From: Hemileia vastatrix | Taxonomy: Eukaryota > Basidiomycota > Pucciniomycetes > Pucciniales > Zaghouaniaceae | NCBI GenBank assembly: GCA_030280995.1 | Contig: JASXTE010000014.1 | Coordinates: 23,531,150 to 23,595,149, forward strand | DNA: 64,000 nt | Direction: 5' to 3' | Notes under the pieces: generated by a model | What the model was told of the DNA's origin: nothing | What the model saw: only the letters and a program-made list of their open reading frames with translations | The model's database searches: none | Program-made: the position numbers and the translations under genes | Shown: positions 33,153 to 44,303 of the stretch, piece after piece | How positions within the stretch are numbered: the stretch's first letter is position 1 | Layout: each line of letters opens with the position of its first letter

Positions 33153-36100
33153 TTACTCACGGAAGAAATCTACAGCCGAAGCTGATAAGCCGTACTTGAA
33201 AATGTAGCGATATGCAACAAAGCTTTGAAACCCAATTCATGTGAATAATCTTTACAATATATGATAGGTAAAACAACTTGTTCTCACCTTGCAAACAAAC
33301 TACGTTGATATGACTCTGGCAATCTTTCTAGAAGCTTTTCTAGGCCGACGTGCTCGACCAACGTTTGGGGAATCGCTCGACTAAGAACTGCTTTCCTTGC
33401 TTGATCATCATCAAATAGATCTGCCGTTTCAAGCTGATTTTGCAAGTTCATCACAATCTTTCCAATCTCATCTGTGATGACACTTCTGGGTTTGGATCCG
33501 TTGGAAGACTCTTTCCATATACATTGAAACTCTGCAGCGGCATTCAAGGTGATGGTTTTTTGAATGTCTCTAACGTAGTGCGTGTAGCTAGCAATGCAGA
33601 ATAAAAGGTTCGAAATCTTAATCAATAAATCCAACGAGATAACAGGGGAATGTGTTTACTGACAAATCTGAAAAACCGGAATTGTTTGTGGAAGTCATTT
33701 TATCAATATACTCCGTATCACTCAAACCTAAGCCAGCTAAAACCTCCAAAGAAGAAGAAGTGACCCCGCCTTTGTTGGCGGAAGCATCTTTGAAGAGAAC
33801 GACACCTAAAATTGTGCATTTACGTGATAAAAATTATATAAATATTACTTGTATGTTGCATAACATGCTCCAACTAATTTACCCTTTTTTTCAAGTATCA
33901 AACGGGCCTGTTGGGTGATGAAGAGATTGGCTCCCTGGAAAAAGATAAAAAAACTTGAGCATCGCAATCACTACCAAATATACTCTCAAAATAGAGCTCA
34001 CTTCGACAATATATTTGACGTTGGGTTTTCCTTCGCTATCCCACATTCGCGAAACGTTCCCCACATTGATAGCCTCAGGTCGACCCCCACATGGGACCAT
34101 GATATCAGCTTTGTATCGGAAATGGGCTTCATTTCTAAATGCTGTCCCGTCAGGAATCAATTCCCCACCTATGTTACACAAAGAGGATATATTATTACAT
34201 CATATGATTTATCTAAAGAATAGGAATAAAAAGCGCACTTGGTAAAGTAATGTCCACGTCATCAATCAAAACGACGTAACCTTCCGAAGACAATTTGCTC
34301 CGATCAAAATTACTGATCATTTGCCTAGCGTGAGCTAAACGCACTAGTTCTTCGCGGTCAAGGCCATTTTGATCATGTATGACACCGCTCCCGTCAATGA
34401 TAGTGATTGTCTTGTCTTTCGAGAGCAAAATCTCACTAAACAAACAAAATGGTCAATGTTACAACATAATTTAGGAATAATAGTTTTTAAGGAAGAACAT
34501 ACTTGGAACCTAGATCACCATCAGGTCCCTGACTTATATTGTACTTAATAGGGGCCAATCATGATGCAATTGAGATTAAGAAGCCTTACCCCAGTCTGAA
34601 TTTTGGTCACTTCAGTTTCATTGAGACCCAAAGATCTGTATATTCCTACAGTAAATTGTCTGACTGAGAGGCTAGTCATTCCAAACTAAGTTATTTAGAA
34701 AGATCGGGGGCGCATTAGTAAAATGAATGATGAAAATTATCAACGAGCAGAGGTGAAAGTTACGCAACAGCATCATGGGGGATTCCACCCAACAATCCTG
34801 CACTTTTGCCTGTCGTAAAACTTTTCCATTGGGAATACCCTCTTTCCCTCGCATGCAATGCAGCCCAATCCATCATATCCGCTGTTCCTTCATCCGGTCC
34901 GAAAAACAAGGCTTCCGGCTTCTGATAAAGATCAGCAATCGGCTCCTTGATACCGGGGCTCTCGCCAATAATTAATAAATCCAATATTGCATCAACATAT
35001 TTCTCAAAGCAACCTCTAGGAGACGCATCAAGTTCTGGCAGAATGGTTCCTTTGGCTCCTCCTTCAGGAATGGTGCTGTTCTTCAAAGATTGAGTAAAAG
35101 CCAAATTGTAGTTTTCATCAAATTGTTGCCTCAAATTAATCGAATAATTCTCTTTATTGCGGGACCTAATAATTCGTATTCCACCTCTGGCAACATCTTT
35201 GAATCGAAGATGAAAGCCACGGAAATCCGACCCAACAACCATAACTAGACCATAAGGTGTCACTGGGTATTCAGCTTGAGGTAAGAATATGGGATCCAAA
35301 CGAAAAGACAAAGCCACCTAAGGAAAGGATAATCATATTAACACCATTATAGATACAAATAACTAAACCGAGAAACCCTGTAATTACCTTTGTAGGAGTA
35401 TAAAAGTTTGTTTTTAATATATGCTTATTAAATACTATAAAGCTCTCTAAAACCTGCAAATCGTGAGCGTTGTTGGCGTCTTTTCGAATTCGGTTAAACA
35501 ATTCTTCATCAGAAAGTGGCAAGCCAGTCTGTAGCCGCTGGTAAGAAAGTGTTGGCCTATATATGTGGAATAGCTTAACTGGGAGATATTGCTTGCGTGT
35601 GTAGGAAGAATGATTACTAAAATATACTCACATCAGCTGTTGTCTTGCAGAAGGGGCACTTATATAGTGGATCAACGCAAAGTTGACATATAACAAGCGA
35701 ATCTATTCACAAAAAAAAAAAAAAACACCAAAAACAAAGTAATATTAAAAGTCACGATTAAGCCATTTCACCAGATGGTATTCTTTAAACCATCCAAAGT
35801 TTTATTAAAAAATGCCCACGATTTCTGGATAAGTATGGACCACCTCAAAAATACTTTGACGAGTAAATGTTTCCTCACGGAATCTACGCTTAATGTCATT
35901 TAAAATGCCAGCCTGTACAGGATCGTTTTCGTTCAAAACACCCTTCAAAGCTAGGTAACTGGGACCCAGGCGATTAAGAAAATGTTGAGCGAAGATGGAC
36001 CCTGAATATGCATAAGCAGCTTCTTGAACAGCGTGATGAGTAGAAGGCTGAAAAAATGGATTGTTAGGCAGACAAAACACTAGCGAGGTTTCGCGTATGA

Positions 36101-37764
36101 CTTGAGCAATAGCAGCAGAACTATTGAGAAACGTATAAAATCGAATTTCAGAAGTAGTCGCCAAAATAAAATAAGAAAAAAGAACAAATGACGTTTAGAT
36201 CAAGAACATACATAGGAGGGCCACGAAGAGCATGGAGATACAGAGAAATGATTGTCATGCCATTGCTAAACCGCTCTATTGCATAATTTACGAAATTCGT
36301 ATGTAAAGTAAACATGAGTTAATAAAACACAAACTTGGAATTAACAGGTATCACTAACCAACGTATTTTCGGGTTGAATAAAGGCCATAAAAGTGATACA
36401 AGTCACTCATTGCAGAAAAAAAGTTACTCGTACTTCCATGACGATAAGCTATCACTACTCTTCTCTCCGTGCTGCCTTCAACTTCAAAACATTCTACAAC
36501 TGGCCCAGTTCGCACAAGAGCATTTTGCATGACTTCTTGATAAATTTCAAGGGTATTAGGAGAAACCTTTGACAAAAAAGTTATATCCGAAACTTTTCTA
36601 ATATCAGAATATTCTGGAGTATCCTTGGCGGGAATGGGTTGGGCAAAGTTGCATCTATTGACAAAATAGCAACGAAGCTCTAGTAACATAGAAAGAAAGG
36701 TTAATTAGCCAAAGATGAACATCATGTTTGTGATAAAAGTGCTAAAATTCATATGACTTAACATACGTTGAGCAACATTTGAGGCAACATTTCCTGCAGA
36801 TCGATAAGTTTCCAAGCGGAAAGAACCAACTTCAGCAGGCACATCCAAGAATTTTTCATCAATTCTGAAAACATTACAAGAACAATAAGTTTTTCGTGAT
36901 TTTAATGTTAGGATAAGTAAAAAGTACACGTCAGTTATCAACGCACCTTCTTTCATAAGTGTTAGCGGGATCGGATATCCCAGGGGTAGAAGAATGAATA
37001 TAGACAGCATTGTCTTCGCCTTCTTTCTCCAAGTTGATATCTAATTGTTTTTGATGTCGGCTCCATGCCAATATTTTGGCACCATATAGTGATGTTACAT
37101 GCTCTGCAACTGTTTCGGGGGTCTCCATACGAAAGTATTGGTCATCTGTGCTCATGAAAAACAAATTCCATCACGATGATAAGAACATGGCAGCATATTC
37201 AGATGAAAATCATACGACAGCACACCTATTCCTAAATTATTATAGCTGGAAAGAGATAATTAGGGCATTTATCGGGAGAAGAGAAGAAAAGCAAGAAATA
37301 AAAAAAGAACGCTTAACACGAACAACCAGGCTACTTCATTGTGAACTAAAGGCTGAGGAACAAAACCGCTCTGGCCCACAACTTCCTCGACAGTCAAAGC
37401 TTGGGCCTTTTTACCTTCAAATACAATATCTTCATAACCAGCAGTGTTTTTAACAATCTAGTTAATCATTTACAGATAATGGACAGGATCACTAAATATT
37501 GAGGATAGCAAACTGAAAAGAAAAAAAAAGAAAAGAAAAAAAAGAAAAGAAAAGAAAAGAAAAGAAAAGAAAAGAAAGAAAAAAAAAGAAAAAAAAGAAA
37601 AATTAATATTAATGATGACATACCAGATGTCTCTGATGAGGCTCAGGCGTGCCAGCAGGCGTGAATCCAGGAACATGAAGAAGACTGGATGAGCCACTTT
37701 TGATAGGACCATTATTGAGCGCAGAAAGAGGTTTGAGAGGATGAGGTTGAAGAGGATCAGACAT
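33153..37764 (-). CDS. GDH2: NAD-specific glutamate dehydrogenase (GDH2 type), multi-exon
   Basis: It converts glutamate and NAD+ to 2-oxoglutarate, ammonium and NADH and feeds glutamate carbon to the TCA cycle. The start is ATG 37764 (MSDPLQPHP); the stop is TAA 33153-33155 after YIFKYGLSASAVDFFRE. About 17 exons, boundaries approximate unless abutting clear GT/AG: 37764-37624, 37457-37320, 37156-36946, 36866-36765, 36700-36355, 36164-35805, 35700-35640, 35530-35388, 35320-34769, 34690-34592, 34528-34503, 34440-34225, 34170-33925, 33810-33650, 33575-33288, 33222-33153. Hallmarks are KDVARGGIRII, IPEGGAKGTI (catalytic-Lys region), FFGPDEGTADMMDWAALHAR, KSFTTGKSAGLLGGIPHD, GMTSLSVRQF, GPDGDLG, VPCGGRPEAINVGNVSR and LFKDASANKGGVTSSSLEVL. 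Reading frame is conserved across exons with no stop, so it looks functional. It is the only host gene recognised. Intron 1 holds an AAAAG repeat. Confidence 0.93.
37517..37600. repeat. AAAAG microsatellite in intron 1
   Basis: Purine repeat of AAAAG and AAAAAG units inside the first intron of the dehydrogenase gene. On the sense strand it is a pyrimidine tract. Confidence 0.9.
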
Positions 37765-38754
37765 GATAACTGAGGAAAGAAGGAATGGAACAAGAGATGT
37801 GAGGAATGAGGATTGATAGGAAAGTCAGTGCACAATTAATCAGGCTGCTGGCAATGTGTAATAACCCTCAAGAATAACAAAAGGGGATCCAAGGTGTAAA
37901 TGAAGTCTATAGTCTAGATAATATATAATAGAGTAAATAGAGTATAATTGTGGTATACCTTTTAATGGTGACCCTAGTCTTTTGGCTTTAAAGTGCGTAT
38001 TTTATTTTATTTTATTTTATTTTATTTTATTTTGTTTTATTTTCTTGCCTGTCCACCTGACCTCCGAGGCCAAGTGTGCCTAGGAGCTGCCAGACTACGT
38101 TTCAGTCACATGACAGAGACCAGGCTGCGGCGCATCTCGCCCACGCTCACTCGCAACATTCTAACTTTCCATGACTCTTCTTCATGATCAGCCTTCCCGG
38201 TTTGTTGTCGATATGTAGTACAAATGTGATCTATACTGCATATACACCGTATAGCTTGAGTCTATACTTTAGCTGTTAGGTCGGCTGTGTAATCCTTGTC
38301 TATTCCTCACCGGCCCATGTGCTGACCACTTCAATTGATCCTGATCTCATTGCCTCATCAGCAACTCACTGCCTTAGATCATTAGCTTCTGCTTTGCTGT
38401 CCGATTGAAACTCAAATAGATTTATAAACACGTTACAAATCTCATCACAAGAACGCTAGACGTTTGGTTAAGGTATTCAAAGTAATACAAGATGAAAAAC
38501 TTTTAAATGACATACGTGAATGGTATCCTGTCCACCATTTATCACGTATTTTGTATAAATTTTGAAGATCATACTAGAAATCCCTTCCCGTATCATCATT
38601 GCCGCCCATTTATTGTCCTCAGCATCATTTTTTTTTTTCCTAATTCTTGAATCAAAACCTCTTCCTTTGTGTCAAGACCTCAAAATTCTACCTAGCCTAG
38701 CAACAACTTGAATTCATGTAAAGTTTCTGTAAATCCTTATTCTATTGCTATTAC
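37765..38754. other. Upstream region of the dehydrogenase gene
   Basis: It contains an ATTTT microsatellite (38001-38043) and a GC- and CpG-richer block (38046-38165) including CACATGAC, which may hold promoter elements. No motif can be assigned with confidence and no gene is seen. Confidence 0.4.
38001..38043. repeat. (ATTTT)n microsatellite
   Basis: About eight ATTTT units, one altered to GTTTT, about 240 bp upstream of the dehydrogenase start. Confidence 0.95.
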
Positions 38755-39014
38755 AAAAAAGATTGCGTCCTTAAAAGAGAATAAAACACACGCATCTGGC
38801 ACCAGTTTATCGCTCTATGATGTGAAAAATCACAACTGTTGTCCCCACAATTTCACACCCATTTGTCAACTTACTTTTTGCAGAGCTTGTAGACCTTTTT
38901 TGGTTGTCCGATTGGGTAGCAGCAGTTATCAAATTTTACATTTTGAAATGTAAAAATTGTGCTAGGTGTGTGAGTGTGAGGGTTTTTTTATTTTAAGGAC
39001 GCAAATCTTTTTTT
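38755..39014. mobile_element. 260-bp TIR element (MITE)
   Basis: The left end is AAAAAAGATTGCGTCCTTAA and the right end on the minus strand is AAAAAAAGATTTGCGTCCTT, continuing with TAAAA; about 25 bp agree. The interior ends with a 10-bp perfect hairpin (TTTTACATTT/AAATGTAAAA near 38935-38956). A target duplication is not clear, and the superfamily is unknown. Confidence 0.65.
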
Positions 39015-40584
39015 GATTCAGCCTAATCACCATGTTAATCTACTTAAATTCAATTTGGACAACACCCAACCGTAAAACAAATTTCCAAAGCAGATTGTTA
39101 AATAATCTCCTTGCATGCCGTGTTAAGAATTACACTGTATGAACACCAATTTTCATGGTATGTTAAGCAAAACATCTTTGCTACAAATAATCTCAACCCA
39201 GGACTTTACTTAACAATTTGCCCAGTAAGAATGATAGCACTTTCTACTATCAGCCACCCTGACACGGACACTGCCCATCTTTTTATAGTAGTAAACTAAA
39301 TTTATGAAAAGGATGACACATCAAGCTCAGTGGTAAATTGTATATAATAATCCTGCGTAACACCTAACTTAACTTGCATAACTTGTGTTCAATCTGATCA
39401 TTATTGTCTCCCTTTGCTGAGGATGGCGCAACTTTTATAACTCCACCTTTTTGTGTCTTGTTTTACAACAGATACAGCTAACCCAGAGAGCCTAGCCTCT
39501 TTTTTTTTTCAAAAAAAAATTTATAAAGTTATTTGACAGAAAACTCATCACTTGACATCAAGATCAACTTGCATCTACCAAAATTGGACAAGTTCGTTGT
39601 CAAATGTTAATTTTTCAATCCACACATTTCGAAAGTTTTTGCATTTAAGCTGCAGAGCTGTAATTTAGATTTATTATTATTGAAGGTGCCCTTTTTCCAT
39701 TACAGACATTCAATATGGTGTCCAGTCAGAATTAAAAATTTGTCAAGGATGAAAGACTTTTAGAAATATCAGGGCTTGCGCGTTCATTTCTTTTTCCAAT
39801 TTTTAGAGTATGATAATGATGATTTCCATCTCGGAATTGAGACATGTTTCACAACTTCTTCAATGGGAGATGTTTATTTTTTTTTTTAAAAAAAAGGTGC
39901 TTTCATTGAATTTGCTACAGTTTTCTACCCCATTTTCTAAAAAAAAAAGTATAAAGAAATCTTGAAATAATAAATATTAGGGTGTCAAGGAAATTTAATG
40001 GTTTTTTTTTTGTTTCATAAAAGTCAAATAAATTAAAGGAAGAAAATTAGGGCGATAGTCCACTTACTATTTCAAACAAATAGATTAAAAATCAAAGAAA
40101 CGCAACCGCCTCTCTTCTCCAGATCATGAAACACTCAACAACAATAATGTTAGCTCGATATTTTTGAATGATGAGAAATGGAAGTTTACTATGGGGTGGT
40201 TATGATCCCGACTATATATGTATGTACAGCTAAACCGGAAAAGCTCGCGGTTTTCTTGCCACCTATTCCCTGCGAAAAGCAACTTAACCTCATGTTTTTG
40301 GCGGGGAACCGTAGACGAGAAACCCGCAAGCTTTTTAGGTTTTGCTGTATAAGATTTTTAACTATTGCTAGACTAGACTCCGATTTAGATGTCAGCCGAG
40401 ATTATTCCCCCGTTAAAACGGAATTCACATTCTAGTTCTGCAGGGCATCTTTGTCTCCAAATTTGACCATTTTTAGTGATCCACTTGAGAACTTCGGAAA
40501 GAGTCCTTCGATCACATGATTCACCCCGTTGAGCCGACATCGGCTGGAAATCTCCGGTAAGTACCGGAAAGATTAGTTGGCCGA
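39015..40584. other. Intergenic, including a CpG-richer block
   Basis: AT-rich to about 40160, then 40170-40580 is richer in CG dinucleotides. A minus-strand frame of 94 codons (40669-40385) there has ordinary protein composition, but I recognise no family and it runs into the Tourist-like element. It could be an exon fragment of an unrecognised host gene. Confidence 0.35.
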
Positions 40585-40587
40585 TTA

Positions 40588-41390
40588 GAGCATCTACCTC
40601 CGTGTCGGTAAATTGGTTCGGTATGCATATTTTACTGCATTTTGACGTGAACCTTAACCCTCGTTTCATTAAAGGCCTCTATTAGCTAGTGAATTCAGCA
40701 TGTACTGTAGCCTGTCAACTAAAGTTACTGAGCTCCTTTTGACCTCATTCGGTAATTCAATATTCTGCCAGCCAATTCTTTTCACTCCACCTTGTAGCTG
40801 CTGAACACTTTCACATTTCACTACTTATTGAAACAAAACATTTTTTATTTTAATTCACAACTGTTACTACACAACACTTCCTATTAACACAATCTCCCAT
40901 TTCGCACCTCGCCCTACAACCCCCAAATCCATATAAAGTGATCAACTTGTCTGATCCAACAAAAAAGCGATCCCCTGATTGGAACCACCAAGTGTTAGGG
41001 TGTTACCATACTATGTACTTAGCTAGTCACCCATCAGTATATAGTGTAGCTTCCGAGTGCACCAGAGATCTTTTCCTGGTCCTGCAAGGCATCAGTCTCT
41101 ACACCAAGAAGCTCTGTACAATTAAATCTTCTTCCATTGTGAGAAATTTGTCAATTATGATTTGTTCCATCTGAAAAGTTGAGGAGAGTGAAATGAGTAG
41201 CGAAAATGCGAGAAGGAAAACAGTAGAGTTTACTAAATGGGCAACTCAACACGAGGGTATGGAAATTTGCCCAACTCGTGTTTGCTAACTGAATCTGCAT
41301 ACGAGGGTGTCAAACCGCATTTCAGTAACAATTGACACAGCAATTATGCTATTATCTACTGAAATTTTACTGCAACGGAGGTAGATGCTC
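40588..41390. mobile_element. Tourist-like (PIF/Harbinger) MITE, 803 bp
   Basis: Perfect 16-bp terminal inverted repeats GAGCATCTACCTCCGT at 40588-40603 and 41375-41390, flanked by TTA on both sides (40585-40587 and 41391-41393). Both the GAGCATCT-type end and the TTA duplication are classic for Tourist/Harbinger MITEs. The interior holds no recognised gene. Its base composition resembles the surrounding gene island more than the AT-rich repeats. Confidence 0.88.
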
Positions 41391-41393
41391 TTA

Positions 41394-42052
41394 TAAGTGT
41401 GTGTAAAAGTAAATTAGGTGAAGAAAATTCCTTACACTTAAAATTCATTACTTTGAATGTAGCTTGCACTTACTATAGCTCTTTTTTTTGAATATCATAT
41501 GACTGGTCTACTCTTTCAAGAAATTCAAGACCTATATTAAAATTTTTATGCCATAGCTAAATATATATATATATATCCCATATAGCAAGGATGAACTATT
41601 ACACTCAAATATTATAGTGTGTCCATTAACGGATGGTAAGTGATTTTGGGAGAAACATGTCTAGGAATTGACAAGTATGAATACATTAAGTCTGGTCAAC
41701 ACTGTATGTGCCATAAGGAAAAAAATAGATTATAGGGAGGCATTTAGTTAATTTAGCAGAACCTTCATTTCCTTGAGTTGATTCAAGTTGGAGATTACCG
41801 AGAAAAAGATATAGAGTTACAATTGACGGTTTCTTCCTATTTCTGCTTCCTAATCAAAAACATGAGTTTAAGTTAGCTGGCCTATAATTTTGCCAGGAGA
41901 GAGGAGATATAATAAATCTGCAAGCTTTTTCAAAATAGTTGGATTGTTTTATTTGTAGGTGAAAATTATTCAAGTCAAACCAAACCTATATTTTCTTAAC
42001 ATCTGTATCTATCTCAGAGCAGATCTGTGATGGATGCGCCTTGTGTGTAGCG
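41394..42052. other. Intergenic, no gene seen
   Basis: AT-rich sequence with a short TA run near 41565. Nothing supportable. Confidence 0.5.
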
Positions 42053-42122
42053 GTCTGATCAGCTCGGTGGTAGAGCAGCCATCTGTATTAGGTGGTCATG
42101 AGCTTGACCCCCATATTGGACA
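42053..42122 (+). tRNA. tRNA-like sequence (tRNA pseudogene or SINE head)
   Basis: A near-complete cloverleaf can be drawn. The acceptor stem GTCTGAT pairs with ATTGGAC using two G-U pairs; the D arm is GCTC-GGTGGTA-GAGC; the anticodon stem CCATC pairs with GGTGG around TGTATTA; the T arm ATGAG-CTTGACC-CCCAT has one mismatch. AGCTCGGTGGTAGAGC resembles an A box and AGCTTGACCCC a B box. Against a functional tRNA are G instead of T at position 33, a two-base variable loop and the degenerate B box. A T-run about 40 bp downstream could end pol III transcription. Confidence 0.5.
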
Positions 42123-42506
42123 GTATTCTTTTCCACCTTAACAAGAACTACTAGCTTTTTTATTTTTTGCTTCTTGCTTCATCAATTTATTTTTATCCTT
42201 CTTTACATAACCAAATTTCTTATTTCTGTCTCTGCATATATGAGTCAAGTAATAATAACTCTTTACAGAAAAGACATGATGTCAACAGGGAGCAACTCAA
42301 CAGACACCAAACATAGAAAACTGCTTCAAAAGTTCTAAAAAAAAAGAGACATTATTAGGGGGTCTCAAACCTTACCAAACATGCTTAGAGTATTTCATTT
42401 GAGAAATGCCACACAAACATGCCATGAAGCATGGCTGATTTGATTCTTTGGGTCTCAAACATGGGGTCAAATATGTCCTACTTATGTACAATTTTATCAA
42501 CCCATC

Positions 42507-44303
42507 ATGGATTCTAACCAGAGCAACCATGTTATGCTGGTCGACGCGACCCCGCCTCCTCCTCCTCCTCTGGCTCCAGAATCCCCCTCCCTAAACCTCT
42601 CCCCTCTTTTCCCCTCCCCTATCCCCCCTCTCTCTTTTAACGCCGATCACATCCCCTCTTCTCCTCCCTCCCCCGGCCCTCTTCCCCCTCCAGTCAGACC
42701 TTACCCGGCCCAAAAGAAGAGGCACTACTCTTCCCCTACTCCCCTTACACGCCGCCCCACTCGAGGCCCTTCCTCCGACTCAGTTTCTGAAGCCCGCGAT
42801 GATCACCCCGAGCTTTTCTTTCCCTCCCAAACTGATGCCCATATGCCCACTGAGGATAACGACTCCCCAATGTCTGAAGGTTCGGCCACACCAGTTCCTT
42901 CACCCAAAGGACAGAACGCTCCCCTCCCCATCTGCCCTCAACCAGCCCAAGCCCTGAGCTCCCTGGACGCCTCAATTCATAACCCCTCAAATGCTTTTGC
43001 CAACTTTGGTCTCACCTCAGTACCTCAGCCCCCCCTTCCTCCTTCAGTGGACCCCAACACCCCCTCCACTCGGGTCATCCGTTTGGTTGGTCTCAATCAG
43101 GTCAATGACCCCAGGGCGCTGGTCTCGTGCCTCAATAATCTCCTAGGCACCATCAGGGAACCCCCAAGGAAGGGAACACACACTAATGTTCATACGGCCA
43201 CAATGTCAGATATTAGGGCCCTTGCTGCTGCCCTGTCTCCCCTCGCTAACCAGGCTGCCTTTCACCAGCCAACCTCCCCTGCCGCTCCTCATGCCCAGCA
43301 CAGTGAACCCACGCTGAAATCGGTCGACCAGAAGCTTGATGCTCTCTTGGATCGCCTTTCTCATTCCAGGAACACTTCATGCGCTTCTCCACCCAATGGT
43401 CACCCCCCCTCTCACCCTCTCAGACCGACCTTTGCTCAAGCTGCAGCCTCAGGGTCTCTCCCCCATGTCCGCCCTTCCTCTACATCTTCTCCCCGCCCTG
43501 TCCCTCCTTCATTTACCATTAAACAATCCATTCCTACCTCACCAGTTTTGAAAGACCTTCCCAACCCTAAACTTCTTTCCCTTATCGACAATCGAATTGC
43601 CTCCAAAAAAATAGTCAGTTCATCAACCAATTCTATCATACGCGTCAAAGGAGTTATGCGACATAGGTCCAACGACCTTAAAATCATTACAAACTCTGCT
43701 GAAGATTTGTCTAGCCTCACAAGCTCTTGGCAAGATTGGATTCCTCAGGGTCTTATTTACAAGCCCCCCTTGTTTCCAGTCGTTGCTCATGGAATTCCTA
43801 CCTACTTCGACCTCAACGACCAAGCGCAAATCAACTCACTAATTGACAATAATCCTGACTCTCTCAAGTCTTTATACAGAATCTCATGGCTTAGGCGCCC
43901 TGAAGCAAGGGCTGGCAAGAACCACTCCTCGGTTGTTCTCCATCTTCACAACAAATTAGACGCCGAATCCCTTGCCTCTCCCTCCCCTCCCTACCCCCTC
44001 ATTATTGAAGGCCAAATTCGCCGTACTGAAGCTGTCAACCACAAGAGAAGCACCTGTTTTCAGTGCTGGAACAGAGGGCATCTTTCTATCCACTGCTCCT
44101 TCCCACCTCGTTGCTCAAATTGTGCCGGACACCATAGCACCAAACTTTGCAAGGCTGAAAAACTCTCTTCCCCAGTCTGTTTTCGCTGTGTTGACTCCCT
44201 CCCCCACAATCACCCACTCAAAAATTCTCTCACATCACTCCCCCTCCTCCTATCTTCCACCTCCCACATCTGTCTATCTGCCCTCACGATAATCCATGAG
44301 TAG
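42507..44303 (+). CDS. LINE ORF1, gag-like RNA-binding protein
   Basis: 598 codons, uninterrupted. The first 130 residues are Pro/Ser-rich and probably disordered. A conserved domain of unknown type spans roughly residues 365-510 (SIIRVKGVMRHRSNDLKIIT, SWLRRPEARAGK), as in other LINE gag-like proteins. Residues 520-570 carry zinc-knuckle motifs: CFQCWNRGHLSIHC is a CCHC knuckle, CSNCAGHHSTKLC a second, CFRCVDSLPHNH a partial third. The protein should bind the element RNA. The ATG lies only 4 bp from the element's 5' end. The stop overlaps the ORF2 start in ATGAGTAG, suggesting coupled re-initiation. Confidence 0.88.
   Translation: MDSNQSNHVMLVDATPPPPPPLAPESPSLNLSPLFPSPIPPLSFNADHIPSSPPSPGPLPPPVRPYPAQKKRHYSSPTPLTRRPTRGPSSDSVSEARDDHPELFFPSQTDAHMPTEDNDSPMSEGSATPVPSPKGQNAPLPICPQPAQALSSLDASIHNPSNAFANFGLTSVPQPPLPPSVDPNTPSTRVIRLVGLNQVNDPRALVSCLNNLLGTIREPPRKGTHTNVHTATMSDIRALAAALSPLANQAAFHQPTSPAAPHAQHSEPTLKSVDQKLDALLDRLSHSRNTSCASPPNGHPPSHPLRPTFAQAAASGSLPHVRPSSTSSPRPVPPSFTIKQSIPTSPVLKDLPNPKLLSLIDNRIASKKIVSSSTNSIIRVKGVMRHRSNDLKIITNSAEDLSSLTSSWQDWIPQGLIYKPPLFPVVAHGIPTYFDLNDQAQINSLIDNNPDSLKSLYRISWLRRPEARAGKNHSSVVLHLHNKLDAESLASPSPPYPLIIEGQIRRTEAVNHKRSTCFQCWNRGHLSIHCSFPPRCSNCAGHHSTKLCKAEKLSSPVCFRCVDSLPHNHPLKNSLTSLPLLLSSTSHICLSALTIIHE

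Noticed and set aside
37076..37453. 125-codon plus frame.
   Set aside because: It is antisense to exons and an intron of the dehydrogenase gene.
42745..42990. Antisense frames within LINE ORF1 and ORF2 (also 43436-43829, 44994-45197, 46335-46556, 46737-47003, 47668-48054).
   Set aside because: Shadows of the C-rich sense frames; no motif.
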